NCBI GenBank assembly: GCA_902776955.1
Contig: CACYSG010000037.1
Location: 1-64,000, forward strand
Origin: an uncultured Bacteroidales bacterium
Lineage (GTDB): Bacteria; Bacteroidota; Bacteroidia; Bacteroidales; Muribaculaceae
Direction of reading: 5' to 3'
Length of the DNA stretch: 64,000 bases
Both the position numbers and the translations under genes were made by a program. The notes below the pieces were generated by a model. The model was not told the origin of the DNA. It did not search any database and was given only the letters and a program-made list of their open reading frames with translations. Below are positions 33,627 through 43,976 of the stretch, piece by piece; within the stretch, counting starts at the first letter, position 1; every line of letters starts with the position of its first letter.

Positions 33627-36600
33627 ATGAAAAAACTACTACTAATGCTAATGGCTCTCGTCTTGTCCATCCCGATATGGGCGGGCGAGAAGACCGTGAC
33701 GATTTCCCGCAACGAGGGAATCTACGATGACGGCACTGGAGTGTATTATTGCTCCAAGGGGGGCATCACGATGACTTTCTCCAGCGGCCTGAACAATGTC
33801 AACTATCTGGTAGAGCACCAGCAGGTGGTATTTGACATCTTCTCGACCAACTATGTCATCAAGAAGATCAAGTTCAACTGTCTGGACAACACGATGGAAG
33901 GCAATATGGATTGCTTCTATTGGGGTCCCTCGACCATCAGCGAACTTGGTGCCATGGCCACATATGTGCCAACAGGTTCATACACCTGGAGCGGCTATGT
34001 TGGCACATGGGTTGGTGGATCCACGCCATCCAAGTATGTCAAGTTTGTTACCAGAGGCAAACCCGTGCGTTTTGGTTCCGTCGAGATCACCTATGAAAAG
34101 GACTTAGGCGATATTTTTGATTTGGTGACCAGTATGAATGAGATTGCAGTGGGTCAGAAATATGTTATTGTTAGCCAGCGTGCTAGTAAAGCAATGAGTA
34201 CCCAAACTGTCGATGGATTACCCGAAAACAATATTTCTAAGACCACATTGGGATCGACGACGGTATCTTTTGTTGACGACACAAAGCAAAAGGTAATTGT
34301 CAATGAAGATGTGATGATTCTCTCATTGGAGAGCAATCCCAGTATTGTAAGCAATACGATGAGACCGTATTTATTCAAATATGGCAATCAGTACTTGCGC
34401 CGTAACTCAGCTACATCAGGTAGTGACACGAGTGCCACTAATTATACTTATGGTCATAACCTGAGCTTGGCTTCTTATGAGACTGCTACTGACAAGATGT
34501 ATTTTCCTTTCAATATTTCTTTAGGAACTAACTCCAATGCGATGATGAGTTTCATCCAGCGTGGAGCCACGCAGGAGTCAGAAAGTACATCTGGAACCTA
34601 TGCAATTCGTTATCATAATGGAAGAGACTTCTTTAGGGTGTTGAATTGGAGCACTACTTATAACACCTATGCAGCCAATCAGCGTGTTTATCTGTATCGG
34701 CCCGCACAGAACTATGTAATCACCACTCAGTGCCTGCCCAATGACAATAGCGGTTACATTACCCTGGGCAATGGCGTCTTGGAATTGAATGGCCAGCAGA
34801 CGTCACAGCAATATCAAAATGTGTCCTTCTTTGTTGGCCCGACTGAGGGTTGGGGTGTTGACACGGTGACAGTGACAGACCTTAATTCTAGAGCTGTAAC
34901 CACCCTGCAACCGACGAATACCAGCGACTTCGGTAACGACTACAGTTTTGAGATGCCTGCCAATAACGTGCATATTACGGCTATTTTCCTGCAGCCGTTT
35001 AATATCGACACGATATGCAGCCCTGCTAATGGCGGCCAATTTAACTTCATCAATGGCTTTACCAACTTTAGCGGACAATATTACTCCAACAAGGGCAAGA
35101 CGGTGAGCTTCAAGCCCACTGCTGCCGATGGTTACATCTTCAACTCGGTAACCATTACCGATAATGGCGTAACCACAACTTTGACGCCCGATGCCGATGG
35201 CGTTTACTCCTTCGAGATGCCGGGCAACGCCGTTACCTTGACGGCCAATTTTGAGGAAGCCAATGACCTGTATCTGCTGGGTACGGCCAACGGCAGGACC
35301 AATTGGATTCCTTCTGGTCCCAAGTTTACCTTTGACGGCACCAATAATAAGTACTACATTGATGTTTACTTCAAGGGTGGCAATGATGATCCTAATACCG
35401 ATCCCGCCTACGGTTACTTCAGCCTGACCAAGAAGATTGATGAGGGCGGTGTATGGAATAACATCGCTGGTTTCCGCTTGGCTGCAGAGAACAATAATAC
35501 TAGGGTGGAAGACGGATATACTGGTGTTCTCCTCTATGACGACCGCCCCAACAACGCCTTCAAGATTAAGCCCGGTGTTTACCGTATTGAGGTTAACTCC
35601 GAGATGACCGAGATGAGCATCATCGAGTATCCTCTCACGGTTACCTTCACTCCCGCCAGCGGCACCGTCGTTGATGCGGGTGATGTTGTACGCTTCACCA
35701 GCAACCTCAATGACCTGGTACATGGAATCAATAGCCAGGAGGTTCAAGCAACTTATAACTCCTATGACAACTGGGGCGTGACGACAAGTGACAATACCCA
35801 CACGATCACCAATGTCGGTACCACGACGGTAACCGGCCAGTCCAAAATCGGTTATATCACCGCTACGGGCACTGCCGATTATGAGATCGTTGGTGACCTG
35901 TATCTGCTGGGTACTGCCAACGGACAGACGGCTTGGCACCCCTATGGTCCCAAGTTCACTTATGACGCCACGACTGAGACCTATAGCCTGGACGTTTATT
36001 TCACGGGCTTGAATGTTACTGCGGCTGATGAGGGTTATGGTTACTTCTCGCTGTCCTCGGTTATTTCTAATCCCAACAATCCTAACTGGAGCGACATTCC
36101 CAATTCGGCTCGTTATAATGCCCAGTACGATGATTTCCCCATCACTGGTTTGGCATATAACCAGTCGGTAACCAATAATCTCTATCAGACCAATCCCAAC
36201 TATGCTTACAAGATTGATCCGGGTGTTTACACCATCACGGTAAATAAGGGCAAGACTGAGGTGACGGTAACCAAGCATGAACTCACGCTCTCCTTTAATC
36301 CTCCCAGCGGCACTACCGTGGCAGCGGGTGATCCTGTAAACATCTACAGCAACCTTGAGCAAGCAGTGCATGCTATCAATCCCGATGAGCCATTGCACGC
36401 GACGTTCACCTACGCTACCAGCACCGACGGCTCTCTGCCCACACCCGATACGGCGGGCAGCACTGTAAACATCACTGCCGTTGGCGCTACTACAACCGTG
36501 AATGCCCAGGCTGCGCTCGGTTACATCGTTGTGCCCGGCAATGCCGATTACATCGTTCCCGCACCTGCCGTTTACGGCATCACGACGATTGTCAATCCCG

Positions 36601-39600
36601 AGGGTGCAGGAACCATCACCGCTCCAGCTGATGCTACTGTTGGCACAACGGTGACCTTCACGGTTGGCACCAACGAGGGTTATCAGTTAGATCAAGTGCA
36701 AGTGACCTACGGTTCCAATCTGGCTATTTTGGACTATACCTACGATCCTGAGACCGGTGTATACAGCTTCGTCATGCCTAATGATGAAGTGAGGATTTAT
36801 GCCGACTATACCCGCCAGTCTCATGGCATCACGACGGTAGTCAATCCCGAGGGCGCAGGAACCATCACCGTCGCCGCAGACGCTTTTGCTGGTGAGACGG
36901 TAAACTTCACTGTTACTACCGCCGAGGCTGGCTTTACGTTTGAATCGGTAACGGTGGTTGTTGACGGCACTGAGCAGACAGTAGCCCTGACCGACAATGG
37001 AGATGGATCCTACAGCTTTGTCATGCCTAATGAGGATGTGACGATAACGGCGAATTTTGCGTTGAAGGGAGAGATCTTCAGACTTGTTACCAAAAACAGC
37101 GAGATTGTAGAAGGCAAGACTTATATTTATGTCTCCCAGGCTCATGACCAGGTGATGGCTCATGCCAATGCTTATGAAGTATGTGGTAATGCCGATATCA
37201 TTGAATGGGTAACTCCTGACAAGCAAAAAGTGAAAGTTGATGGCCGTGCTGCTTTCTTCAAGCCCTATTTATTGGTAGATTCGACATTATCATCACTTGA
37301 GCTCAAAGTAAGCTATCTTAAAACCCTTGATGGCTGCTACCTTGGGTTTGATGAAAGTTCACGACAGCTTAAAGCCTACCCAGCAATCTTGTCATATGGT
37401 GATAATTTTAGGACGCTAATGAATATCAACTTCCGTGATACACATGATATAACGGAACAAAATTATTATTATGTTTACGTAAGATTTAGGCGCAGTGCTC
37501 TTTCGATGTTTTTCAATGAGAGGTTCTATTTTCCTGCGATTACCCCTACTATGACTTACGATAATCATGTGAACCTTTACAAGCTGGCAGAGTCCTACAA
37601 CATTTTCTCTGACTGCACTCCCACTGGTAGCGGACATCTTGATTACTCGGGTCAGGTAACGGGAACGACAGCTATTGACGGGGACACGGTCATTGTCACA
37701 CCTGTTGCCGCTTTGGGATATGCGTTCGATGATGTCACTGGCATCACGGTCACCGTCAATGATACTGGCGAAACTGTGGAGGTAACTGCCAATGAAGACG
37801 GCACTTACACTTTTGTCATGCCGATAGGTGATGTGACCGTATCCGCTACATTTGTGACGGGTTATACCATTACCACAATCTGTGATCCGGATGCTGGCGG
37901 CCAGTTCGAGGGTCCCATCCGCGCTTCGGCTTATGAGGGCGAGAATGTTGCATTCTCTGTGATAACCAACGACAACTATATGTTGGAATCTGTCACGTTT
38001 GTATATGAGGATTCAGGAATTGAGGAACCGGGTAGTAATTATGCGGTATCTTATCCCGAAATTGATAACAGAGTATTCGGATTTGAGTTTGAGATGCCTG
38101 CCGAGAATGTAACGATTATAGCCCATTTTGTGCCTGCTCATCACGTTACCTGTGTCATGTTGCCTAGCGACGATGCTGGCGAGTTATATACTGGCAGAGA
38201 GAACGATTTCGGCTATTACGTAGATTCTTACTTTGCATACGAGGAAAATGTACTTGTCGATCTATACCGATACGAAGGATACGTATTGGATAGTGTGACG
38301 GTAACCCGTGATGACAATGGTCAAGCCGTGACCTTGTCAAATCCCTACTATGATGAAGAAAGTCTAGCTCACTTCTGGGATTTTGTCATGCCTGATGCCG
38401 ATGTTACGGTAACGGCCTATTTATCGCTCTTCACTCCGCTGTCCTTCATTGAGCGTTCTGGTACTTTCATTAAGGATGGTGACGAAGTGACGGTGGCCGA
38501 TGAACTGATCGGCACTTGGGTCGCTAAACAGTATCTGTGGGCTAAGGATCAAGCGCCCTATGTTTCCAACTTCTATCTGGAGAAGAGCGAGGAAGAGAAC
38601 GTTCATGATTACCTCCGTGAGTTCTACAGGTTGCAGTATCGCGACTGGGACCAGAGCAACTGGGTAATGCTTGACTTCAGCACCATTCCTGAACTGGCAG
38701 GCTACACGCAGCAGCAACTCATGGATGTGATGAACGACTATGTGGATAACCAGATTGTGGCTGGCTCTATTAAGGGTACCTACAAGTGCGAGGAATCTGA
38801 CGATGTGTTTAGAATTTATAATGATTTAGTCAAGGTTCGGCATATTATTGAGCTCTCAGAGCTGCCACAGTATGTGAAGGAACCCGCAACGATTGGTCCG
38901 AACAACACTTTGGGTTACCCGGGCTTCCAGAATGACCCGCAAGAGAAAGACGGTAAGTATTATGCTCAGCCGAAATCCAACTACGCCTACAACCATTATA
39001 CTCCTGCCAACTTCCTATTGGAGAACACTGTTTCTGATGGTTTAGCAAGAGTGCATTTAGTTGATGGGTATGGCGAAATTGACAGGGGGTATAGAATGTT
39101 CTTCATGAGGCCTAAGGATCGAGAGGTGGTTCAGGTTTGGGCTGTATGGCTCGGAGAATTTGATTCCTACTTTGATGTTGTTAGTGATGAATTTAGACCC
39201 GCTGGCGATGAGGTATTTGAAGTCTATCGATTTAATCATGAAGCAGGCATTAACACGTTAGATATCCATGGCGCTTTCCGTGTCGGAAGTTGGGATTATA
39301 ACATCAACGAAACCGACGGGGCGGGTAAGCCGATAGGTTATGGCAAGCCCCAAACTCCATTGCGCAAAGATTTCGACTATACGTTCCATGCCGCTGTTGA
39401 GTATTCTCCTGTTATAGAGGGTCCTGTTAGTGCACCGAGGCGTGTAAATGGCGAAGCCGAGACCAGCACCCCCGAGTACTATAACGTTTATCCGCTCGAC
39501 ATGACGTCGCCCGAAGAGACTTACACTGGTGTGAAGGAAGTTGTCTCGCGTGATGCTACCTTGATTGTGGATATCCGCTACTACAACATCATGGGTCAGG

Positions 39601-39686
39601 AGAGTATGACGCCCTTCGACGGCATCAACATTATGGTGATCCGTTACAAGGACGGCAGCTTCATCTCAAAGAAGGTTCTCAAGTAA
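33627..39686 (+). CDS. Giant secreted surface protein with InlB-like repeats
   Basis: This 2019-aa protein has a signal peptide (MKKLLLMLMALVLSIPIWAG). In order it shows a beta-sandwich (about 20-155), module X (about 160-356, opening FDLVTSMNEIAVGQKYVIVS), and InlB/Flg_new-like repeats (about 362-545). Two LYLLGTANG modules follow (from about 548 and 757), then two YGITT-VNPEGAG repeats (about 982-1145), module X again (about 1149-1321), three more repeats (about 1324-1600), and a C-terminal domain with an ending of the T9SS sorting-tail type (YYNIMGQ...DGSFISKKVLK). Repeats end in the typical YSFVMP...VTI-ANF pattern. It is probably an adhesin or binding protein; no catalytic domain is recognised. 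Confidence 0.85.
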   Translation: MKKLLLMLMALVLSIPIWAGEKTVTISRNEGIYDDGTGVYYCSKGGITMTFSSGLNNVNYLVEHQQVVFDIFSTNYVIKKIKFNCLDNTMEGNMDCFYWGPSTISELGAMATYVPTGSYTWSGYVGTWVGGSTPSKYVKFVTRGKPVRFGSVEITYEKDLGDIFDLVTSMNEIAVGQKYVIVSQRASKAMSTQTVDGLPENNISKTTLGSTTVSFVDDTKQKVIVNEDVMILSLESNPSIVSNTMRPYLFKYGNQYLRRNSATSGSDTSATNYTYGHNLSLASYETATDKMYFPFNISLGTNSNAMMSFIQRGATQESESTSGTYAIRYHNGRDFFRVLNWSTTYNTYAANQRVYLYRPAQNYVITTQCLPNDNSGYITLGNGVLELNGQQTSQQYQNVSFFVGPTEGWGVDTVTVTDLNSRAVTTLQPTNTSDFGNDYSFEMPANNVHITAIFLQPFNIDTICSPANGGQFNFINGFTNFSGQYYSNKGKTVSFKPTAADGYIFNSVTITDNGVTTTLTPDADGVYSFEMPGNAVTLTANFEEANDLYLLGTANGRTNWIPSGPKFTFDGTNNKYYIDVYFKGGNDDPNTDPAYGYFSLTKKIDEGGVWNNIAGFRLAAENNNTRVEDGYTGVLLYDDRPNNAFKIKPGVYRIEVNSEMTEMSIIEYPLTVTFTPASGTVVDAGDVVRFTSNLNDLVHGINSQEVQATYNSYDNWGVTTSDNTHTITNVGTTTVTGQSKIGYITATGTADYEIVGDLYLLGTANGQTAWHPYGPKFTYDATTETYSLDVYFTGLNVTAADEGYGYFSLSSVISNPNNPNWSDIPNSARYNAQYDDFPITGLAYNQSVTNNLYQTNPNYAYKIDPGVYTITVNKGKTEVTVTKHELTLSFNPPSGTTVAAGDPVNIYSNLEQAVHAINPDEPLHATFTYATSTDGSLPTPDTAGSTVNITAVGATTTVNAQAALGYIVVPGNADYIVPAPAVYGITTIVNPEGAGTITAPADATVGTTVTFTVGTNEGYQLDQVQVTYGSNLAILDYTYDPETGVYSFVMPNDEVRIYADYTRQSHGITTVVNPEGAGTITVAADAFAGETVNFTVTTAEAGFTFESVTVVVDGTEQTVALTDNGDGSYSFVMPNEDVTITANFALKGEIFRLVTKNSEIVEGKTYIYVSQAHDQVMAHANAYEVCGNADIIEWVTPDKQKVKVDGRAAFFKPYLLVDSTLSSLELKVSYLKTLDGCYLGFDESSRQLKAYPAILSYGDNFRTLMNINFRDTHDITEQNYYYVYVRFRRSALSMFFNERFYFPAITPTMTYDNHVNLYKLAESYNIFSDCTPTGSGHLDYSGQVTGTTAIDGDTVIVTPVAALGYAFDDVTGITVTVNDTGETVEVTANEDGTYTFVMPIGDVTVSATFVTGYTITTICDPDAGGQFEGPIRASAYEGENVAFSVITNDNYMLESVTFVYEDSGIEEPGSNYAVSYPEIDNRVFGFEFEMPAENVTIIAHFVPAHHVTCVMLPSDDAGELYTGRENDFGYYVDSYFAYEENVLVDLYRYEGYVLDSVTVTRDDNGQAVTLSNPYYDEESLAHFWDFVMPDADVTVTAYLSLFTPLSFIERSGTFIKDGDEVTVADELIGTWVAKQYLWAKDQAPYVSNFYLEKSEEENVHDYLREFYRLQYRDWDQSNWVMLDFSTIPELAGYTQQQLMDVMNDYVDNQIVAGSIKGTYKCEESDDVFRIYNDLVKVRHIIELSELPQYVKEPATIGPNNTLGYPGFQNDPQEKDGKYYAQPKSNYAYNHYTPANFLLENTVSDGLARVHLVDGYGEIDRGYRMFFMRPKDREVVQVWAVWLGEFDSYFDVVSDEFRPAGDEVFEVYRFNHEAGINTLDIHGAFRVGSWDYNINETDGAGKPIGYGKPQTPLRKDFDYTFHAAVEYSPVIEGPVSAPRRVNGEAETSTPEYYNVYPLDMTSPEETYTGVKEVVSRDATLIVDIRYYNIMGQESMTPFDGINIMVIRYKDGSFISKKVLK

Positions 39687-39825
39687 ATTTCGGCTTAGTC
39701 GCTGACTGAAAATGCGTCGCGCGTCCCTCAACCAGGGGCGCGCGACCTTTTTTAGGCCTTCTTCCAGCCGTCACAGGATATTATAGGATGTCCGGTAAAA
39801 AGCATCAGTAGAGAATCCGCACCAT

Positions 39826-40038
39826 GTAGGGCCTCGCCTCGGCGTGGCCGCAATTCGTGCAATATGGCTTAATTGAATGCGGAAGCCAATTTGTTTAATA
39901 CGCGTAATTCGTAGTTTATTTTATTCCCTTGGCGTGGCCGCAATTCGTGCAATATGGCTTAATTGAACGCGGATGCCAATTTGTTTAATATGCGTAATTC
40001 GTAGTTTATTTTACATTGCGGCTAAGGCGAGGCCCTAC
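39826..40038. repeat. Two tandem 90-bp repeats inside a 14-bp inverted repeat
   Basis: The unit starts GGCGTGGCCGCAATTCGTGC at 39841 and again at 39931; the second copy (to about 40014) has only a few changes. The pair is enclosed by GTAGGGCCTCGCCT (39826..39839) and its exact complement (40025..40038). The inner sequence resembles the AATTCG repeat at 8981-9045. A TGTCCGGTAAAAA end lies just upstream (about 39789). No gene is seen in 39687-40169. Confidence 0.8.
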
Positions 40039-40065
40039 TAGATGCTGTGGGTTGTGAGGATACGG

Positions 40066-40123
40066 GGGGACGGTTTTCCTGTCCGAAAAATGCGGGCATT
40101 TTTCATCCAGGAAAACCGTCCCC
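40066..40123 (-). terminator. Long hairpin after the first C10 protease gene
   Basis: A perfect 16-bp outer stem (40066..40081 with 40108..40123) encloses a second stem of GAAAAATGC/GCATTTTTC. It lies about 46 bases past the protease stop. No T-run follows, but the hairpin is very stable. Confidence 0.65.
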
Positions 40124-40169
40124 GGTCGCTGGTGGGTGAATCGCTTTTTAGCGTTGAACCCTCGCCAGA

Positions 40170-43100
40170 TTACATCATGCTCAAGACCAAACTGATGAGC
40201 AGGGTCACATCGGTGATGTTCACAATGCCGTCGCCGTTCATGTCGGCGTTAGTCTGGTTGATGCGGCCGAGGTCATCGGACAGCACGGCGCTGATGAGCA
40301 AGGTGACATCGGTGATGTTGACGATATGGTCGTCGTTGACATCGCCCATGAGCGGCTCCTGCTCGACAAGCTTGAAGAGCCATACGCGTGAGGTCTCGGC
40401 ACCGGTGACGTTCCAGTTCATCACCTTGAAGTGGTCGCTTTCCTCGTCGTAACGCACAATCCAGTTGCCGTTGCTGCCGCTGGTCGAGTCCTTGAAGCGG
40501 ATGAGGCAGTTGGATGCGTTACCGATATACATCCATGCACGGCTCTCGGCCACGATGGCACTGTTCATAAACACGTTGTAGTTGCCGGTGCGCATGTAGC
40601 GGTCGCCGTCGGTCAGGTAGGCCGCCGTTCGGGGGTTGCTCGAGACGGTGGTGTCGGCCAGCTGGGTCATCTTCAGGAAACAGGTCTCATCGTTTGCCCT
40701 GAGGCGCGTCTTGTCCTCGTCCTCCCAGCTGAGCACGTTGCCGGCCTCGAAGGTATCTCCTCCGTCCCAGAACTTCATCACCTTGTCGTGGGTGCGGCTA
40801 GCGAGCACATAGATGCCGTCGGCAGTGATGTCGGCTCGGCTTTCCACCAGTTCAAACAAGTTGCCGGTCGAGCGCGAGAAGTTGACAATGACATCGACGT
40901 CGCTTGCCGGCATGACAAAGGTGAACGTGCCGTCGCCGCCGTCGGTAACCGTCGGCACGGGAGCATAGGGATCCCTTAATTGCAGGGTGATGCCGTCAAC
41001 CTGCCAGCCCACGTTGGGCGAGGCGGTGACGGTAATGGTCTTGCCTGCCATGCTGCCCTCATCGAGGAGCAGGTCAAAGGTGCCGCCGGCATCGGTGTTG
41101 GCTAGAGCGTTGACGATGTAGCTCGGGATTTGCTCAAACGTTGCCGTGACGGTGACGGGAGCCTCGGGCATGACAAAGCTGTAGAGACCCTGTTCGGCAT
41201 CATAGTCCGTGGCCACATCGTCACCGCTGGCGGTGGTGACGTTCACGTCGCTCACGGTATAGCCGACGGCGGGCTGAACGGTGAAGGTCACGGTGTCGCC
41301 AGCCAGAGCCCTGCCGCTCGCCACACCTGAGGTAAAGCTGATGGCGCCGCCGTTAGTCGGCACGACGTTTGTGGAGACGCCGTAACGCGCGTCGGGGGTG
41401 TCGGTCAAGTTCAGCTGGTACCATTTGGTGCCGGTGGATACCGACCCGCCATCGCTGTAGTAGTACAGGAAGCAGAAGTACTTCCAGCCGTCGATGAGGT
41501 CATGGTCAAAGTCGAACTGCAGGCTACCGCTCTCGCCAGGTGCGAGGTAGAGCGGTTGGGTCTGCACGAGGAGCTCTGTTCCCACGTTGGTATCGTCATT
41601 GTTGATGCGGTAGAGACGCACCGAGAAGTCCTCGTCATAGGCCGTTGTGCCCGTGTTGGTCACATCAACGATGATGCTGTAGCAGTCGGCGGTGATGATG
41701 CGGTTTTCCTCATCGGTGATGCCCAGGATGCGGTAGCTCACGTCAAGGCTGGCGCTGGGCATGGTGTTGATGGTCACTCGCTTGGTATAGAACGGCGAAT
41801 TGCCGCTCTCGTTGAGCGAGAAGGTCAGCGTCTTGGTGCCTGCCGTGGCGGGGGTGAAGCGGTAAACGATATCACCCGTCTCGCCGGCGTTGATGCCTGC
41901 CAGACCCATCGCTTTGAACTCGGCATCGACAAACATGTAGATCATGTCGTTGGTCGACGTGCCGGCATTGGTCAGGTTCAGGGTCACGGTAACGGGTTTG
42001 CCGTGGTTGAGGGTACCCTCGGTCAGGCAGTCGTTGACCGTGTAGCGCGTCGTCGAACCGGCGGTGCCGTATCCCTTGATGGAACAGGAATAGACCCCGT
42101 TGATGGTCACCTCGATGTAGTTCACATCCGAGCCGATGCAGGGGCGATAGTCCTGGCTGGGATAAATTGAGTAGATGGGCTTGATGCGGAAGGTGCCGCT
42201 GGTGATGCCCGAGCCGAATGACAGCGCCCTCGACGAGACGGTGATGTAGCCGCCGCTGCCCACCTCGCCCGTGGAGTTGCGCATGAACAGCACCTCGAGG
42301 AGGTTGCCGCTCAGGTCATACAGTCCCCAGCCCTGGCTGAAGCGTGCCGAGGCGTTGGTGTTGTTGACAAACTTGCCCGATACGTTGACCGAGAAAGACG
42401 AGCTGGCCGAACTGCGTGTCGTGCTGCTCGTGTTGATGGTCAGCTCCTCGAACGAGAAGGCAGCCTCGCCATTCGTGCCATCGTCAGGCTCCAGGCCGAT
42501 GGCGGCACCCTGGCCCAGGACATAGCCGTAGGCGCCTGCGGCACTGCCGATGCCCTCGTCGCTGGGATTGAGCAGGTTGAGCAGGAAGTAGCCGTTACTC
42601 TTGCCGGCCCAGCCCCAGTTGATGTGGAAGCGTCCCTCGCCGTCATAGCCGTCACACACAAAGGCGTGTCCCGCCGACTGCTTGTTGCCGCCATAGGCCA
42701 CAGGGCGCCCCGCTGCCAACTCGGCATAGATGACGTCCTCCCAACCCTCGGTGCTGAAGTTCTCGCGGTACACATAGTGGGCCGAGTTCTTGTAGCCGAA
42801 GTAGGTCATCAGCTTCTCGGGGATGTTGCGCGTGAAAGAGCCTGTCGAGGTGAGGCCGAAGCTCGACTTCAGCGATGTGGTGCTGTAGCGCATCAGGGTG
42901 GCGACGGCCTGGGCCGAAGCGGTGGAGCTGTCGTTGGTGTAATAGGTGTCGTGCATCAGGTCCCAGTCAAAGTCCACCGGTTGCAGCGTCGGCATGGTCA
43001 CCTCATAGGTGCGGCCTGGATAGGAGGTGTAGCCGGGGATGGTCTGCGTGGGACGTGCGGGATATTGCCAGTAGGCCATGACCTGGGCCATCGCTACGGC

Positions 43101-43613
43101 GACACAGCCCACATAGGCGTGGGCGTTGTCGCTGCCGTTGACGTGCGGGAGCTGCACGTTATAGGGCAAGCCCTGCCCCCAGCGCACGGGCAGCATCGGA
43201 TCGATGGGCGCCCGCGAGGCTCTGCGCAACTCGGGTGCGGCACCTGCGGCAATCGCCTCGAGCTGGGCGGCATAGCTGTCGAGCCATTCCTGCATCACGG
43301 GCGGAACGTCGGCGGGGTCAAACGTGCCCGTGTCGCTGTAGCCCAGCACCGCCGGCACGCGGTCGTCGCCGGCCACGATGACGTAGCCCCGTCCGGCTTG
43401 CGGCGCGTTGAACACATAGTAGGCGGCCTGGCCGTTGCCCGCATTCAATCGGTTGGCCTTAGCGGCCATTTTAGGGCTTCCTGTGGCCATCGAATGTGTC
43501 GCCATGAAGTTGGAGGCGATTTCCCGGGCCTTATTCTCGTTGATTGTGCCGGCCCATGCCGTGGCCACAACGGCAAGGCAGGCCCAAAGCGTGATTGTAC
43601 GGATTTTCATCAT
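40170..43613 (-). CDS. Secreted C10 (streptopain-family) cysteine protease with repeats and dockerin-like tail
   Basis: This 1147-aa protein has a signal peptide (to about 21) and an inhibitory Spi-like prodomain (about 22-130; AYYVFNA, GRGYVIVAGDDR). In the C10 catalytic domain Cys170 lies in YVGCVAVAMAQVMAYW and His316 in SAGHAFVCDGY, followed by the INWGW motif. Next come CARDB-like beta domains (about 500-740), two InlB-like repeats (about 745-915), one copy of module X (about 918-1085, NLFELVESRADIT) and a two-loop dockerin-like tail (about 1088-1147). Streptopain relatives cleave host or microbial proteins. It is paralogous to the next gene; a start at Met2 is possible. Confidence 0.92.
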   Translation of the reverse strand: MMKIRTITLWACLAVVATAWAGTINENKAREIASNFMATHSMATGSPKMAAKANRLNAGNGQAAYYVFNAPQAGRGYVIVAGDDRVPAVLGYSDTGTFDPADVPPVMQEWLDSYAAQLEAIAAGAAPELRRASRAPIDPMLPVRWGQGLPYNVQLPHVNGSDNAHAYVGCVAVAMAQVMAYWQYPARPTQTIPGYTSYPGRTYEVTMPTLQPVDFDWDLMHDTYYTNDSSTASAQAVATLMRYSTTSLKSSFGLTSTGSFTRNIPEKLMTYFGYKNSAHYVYRENFSTEGWEDVIYAELAAGRPVAYGGNKQSAGHAFVCDGYDGEGRFHINWGWAGKSNGYFLLNLLNPSDEGIGSAAGAYGYVLGQGAAIGLEPDDGTNGEAAFSFEELTINTSSTTRSSASSSFSVNVSGKFVNNTNASARFSQGWGLYDLSGNLLEVLFMRNSTGEVGSGGYITVSSRALSFGSGITSGTFRIKPIYSIYPSQDYRPCIGSDVNYIEVTINGVYSCSIKGYGTAGSTTRYTVNDCLTEGTLNHGKPVTVTLNLTNAGTSTNDMIYMFVDAEFKAMGLAGINAGETGDIVYRFTPATAGTKTLTFSLNESGNSPFYTKRVTINTMPSASLDVSYRILGITDEENRIITADCYSIIVDVTNTGTTAYDEDFSVRLYRINNDDTNVGTELLVQTQPLYLAPGESGSLQFDFDHDLIDGWKYFCFLYYYSDGGSVSTGTKWYQLNLTDTPDARYGVSTNVVPTNGGAISFTSGVASGRALAGDTVTFTVQPAVGYTVSDVNVTTASGDDVATDYDAEQGLYSFVMPEAPVTVTATFEQIPSYIVNALANTDAGGTFDLLLDEGSMAGKTITVTASPNVGWQVDGITLQLRDPYAPVPTVTDGGDGTFTFVMPASDVDVIVNFSRSTGNLFELVESRADITADGIYVLASRTHDKVMKFWDGGDTFEAGNVLSWEDEDKTRLRANDETCFLKMTQLADTTVSSNPRTAAYLTDGDRYMRTGNYNVFMNSAIVAESRAWMYIGNASNCLIRFKDSTSGSNGNWIVRYDEESDHFKVMNWNVTGAETSRVWLFKLVEQEPLMGDVNDDHIVNITDVTLLISAVLSDDLGRINQTNADMNGDGIVNITDVTLLISLVLSMM

Positions 43614-43654
43614 ATTTTACATACTGTTTTTTGGTTAATAATTGGCATAATCGG

Positions 43655-43693
43655 CAAAGATAGTGAAAAATGGCCAAAAATACCATTTTTCAC
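43655..43693 (-). promoter_or_regulatory. -7 box with adjacent perfect palindrome, first C10 gene
   Basis: On the minus strand TATCTTTG (43655..43662) lies 41 bases before the start. It is directly abutted by an 11-bp perfect inverted repeat (43663..43673 with 43683..43693; arms GTGAAAAATGG/CCATTTTTCAC) covering the -33 region. The palindrome is a candidate operator. Confidence 0.5.
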
Positions 43694-43874
43694 TACCTTG
43701 ATTCGGGATTATTAGCTGTCTGGTGAAATAATCAATATAAGTTGTAATCCCCTGAGCAATGATGAATTGAGAAACTGTTGGCCCAAAACCCTGCGGGGCA
43801 AATGCGAATTACACGTATTCATCAAATTTTTGCGAATAGATTTTTATTTTTTCGTGGTGTAGGCGTTAATGAAA

Positions 43875-43909
43875 TCTGCCCAGGCGGTGATAACCATCGC
43901 CTGGGCAGA
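43875..43909 (-). terminator. Hairpin terminator after the second C10 gene
   Basis: A perfect 12-bp stem (43875..43886 with 43898..43909) has an 11-nt loop and is followed by TTTC on the minus strand. The rest of 43694-43874 shows only an AATTCG-type fragment near 43801. Confidence 0.65.
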
Positions 43910-43976
43910 CTAGTGATGCGAAGTATTTGCTAGAATCTAATAGTGACCGATGCGGTCGCTATTGCTGATGAACTCA

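Noticed and set aside
34803-36398. 531-codon antisense open frame inside the giant surface protein gene
   Set aside because: It mirrors Thr/Asn/Gly-rich codons of the real gene, has a repeat-derived, low-information composition and no recognisable domain; the sense protein has a signal peptide and clear repeats.
39841-40014. Possible CRISPR or coding repeat
   Set aside because: Two 90-bp units without spacers and with no open frame; consistent with a dispersed non-coding repeat.
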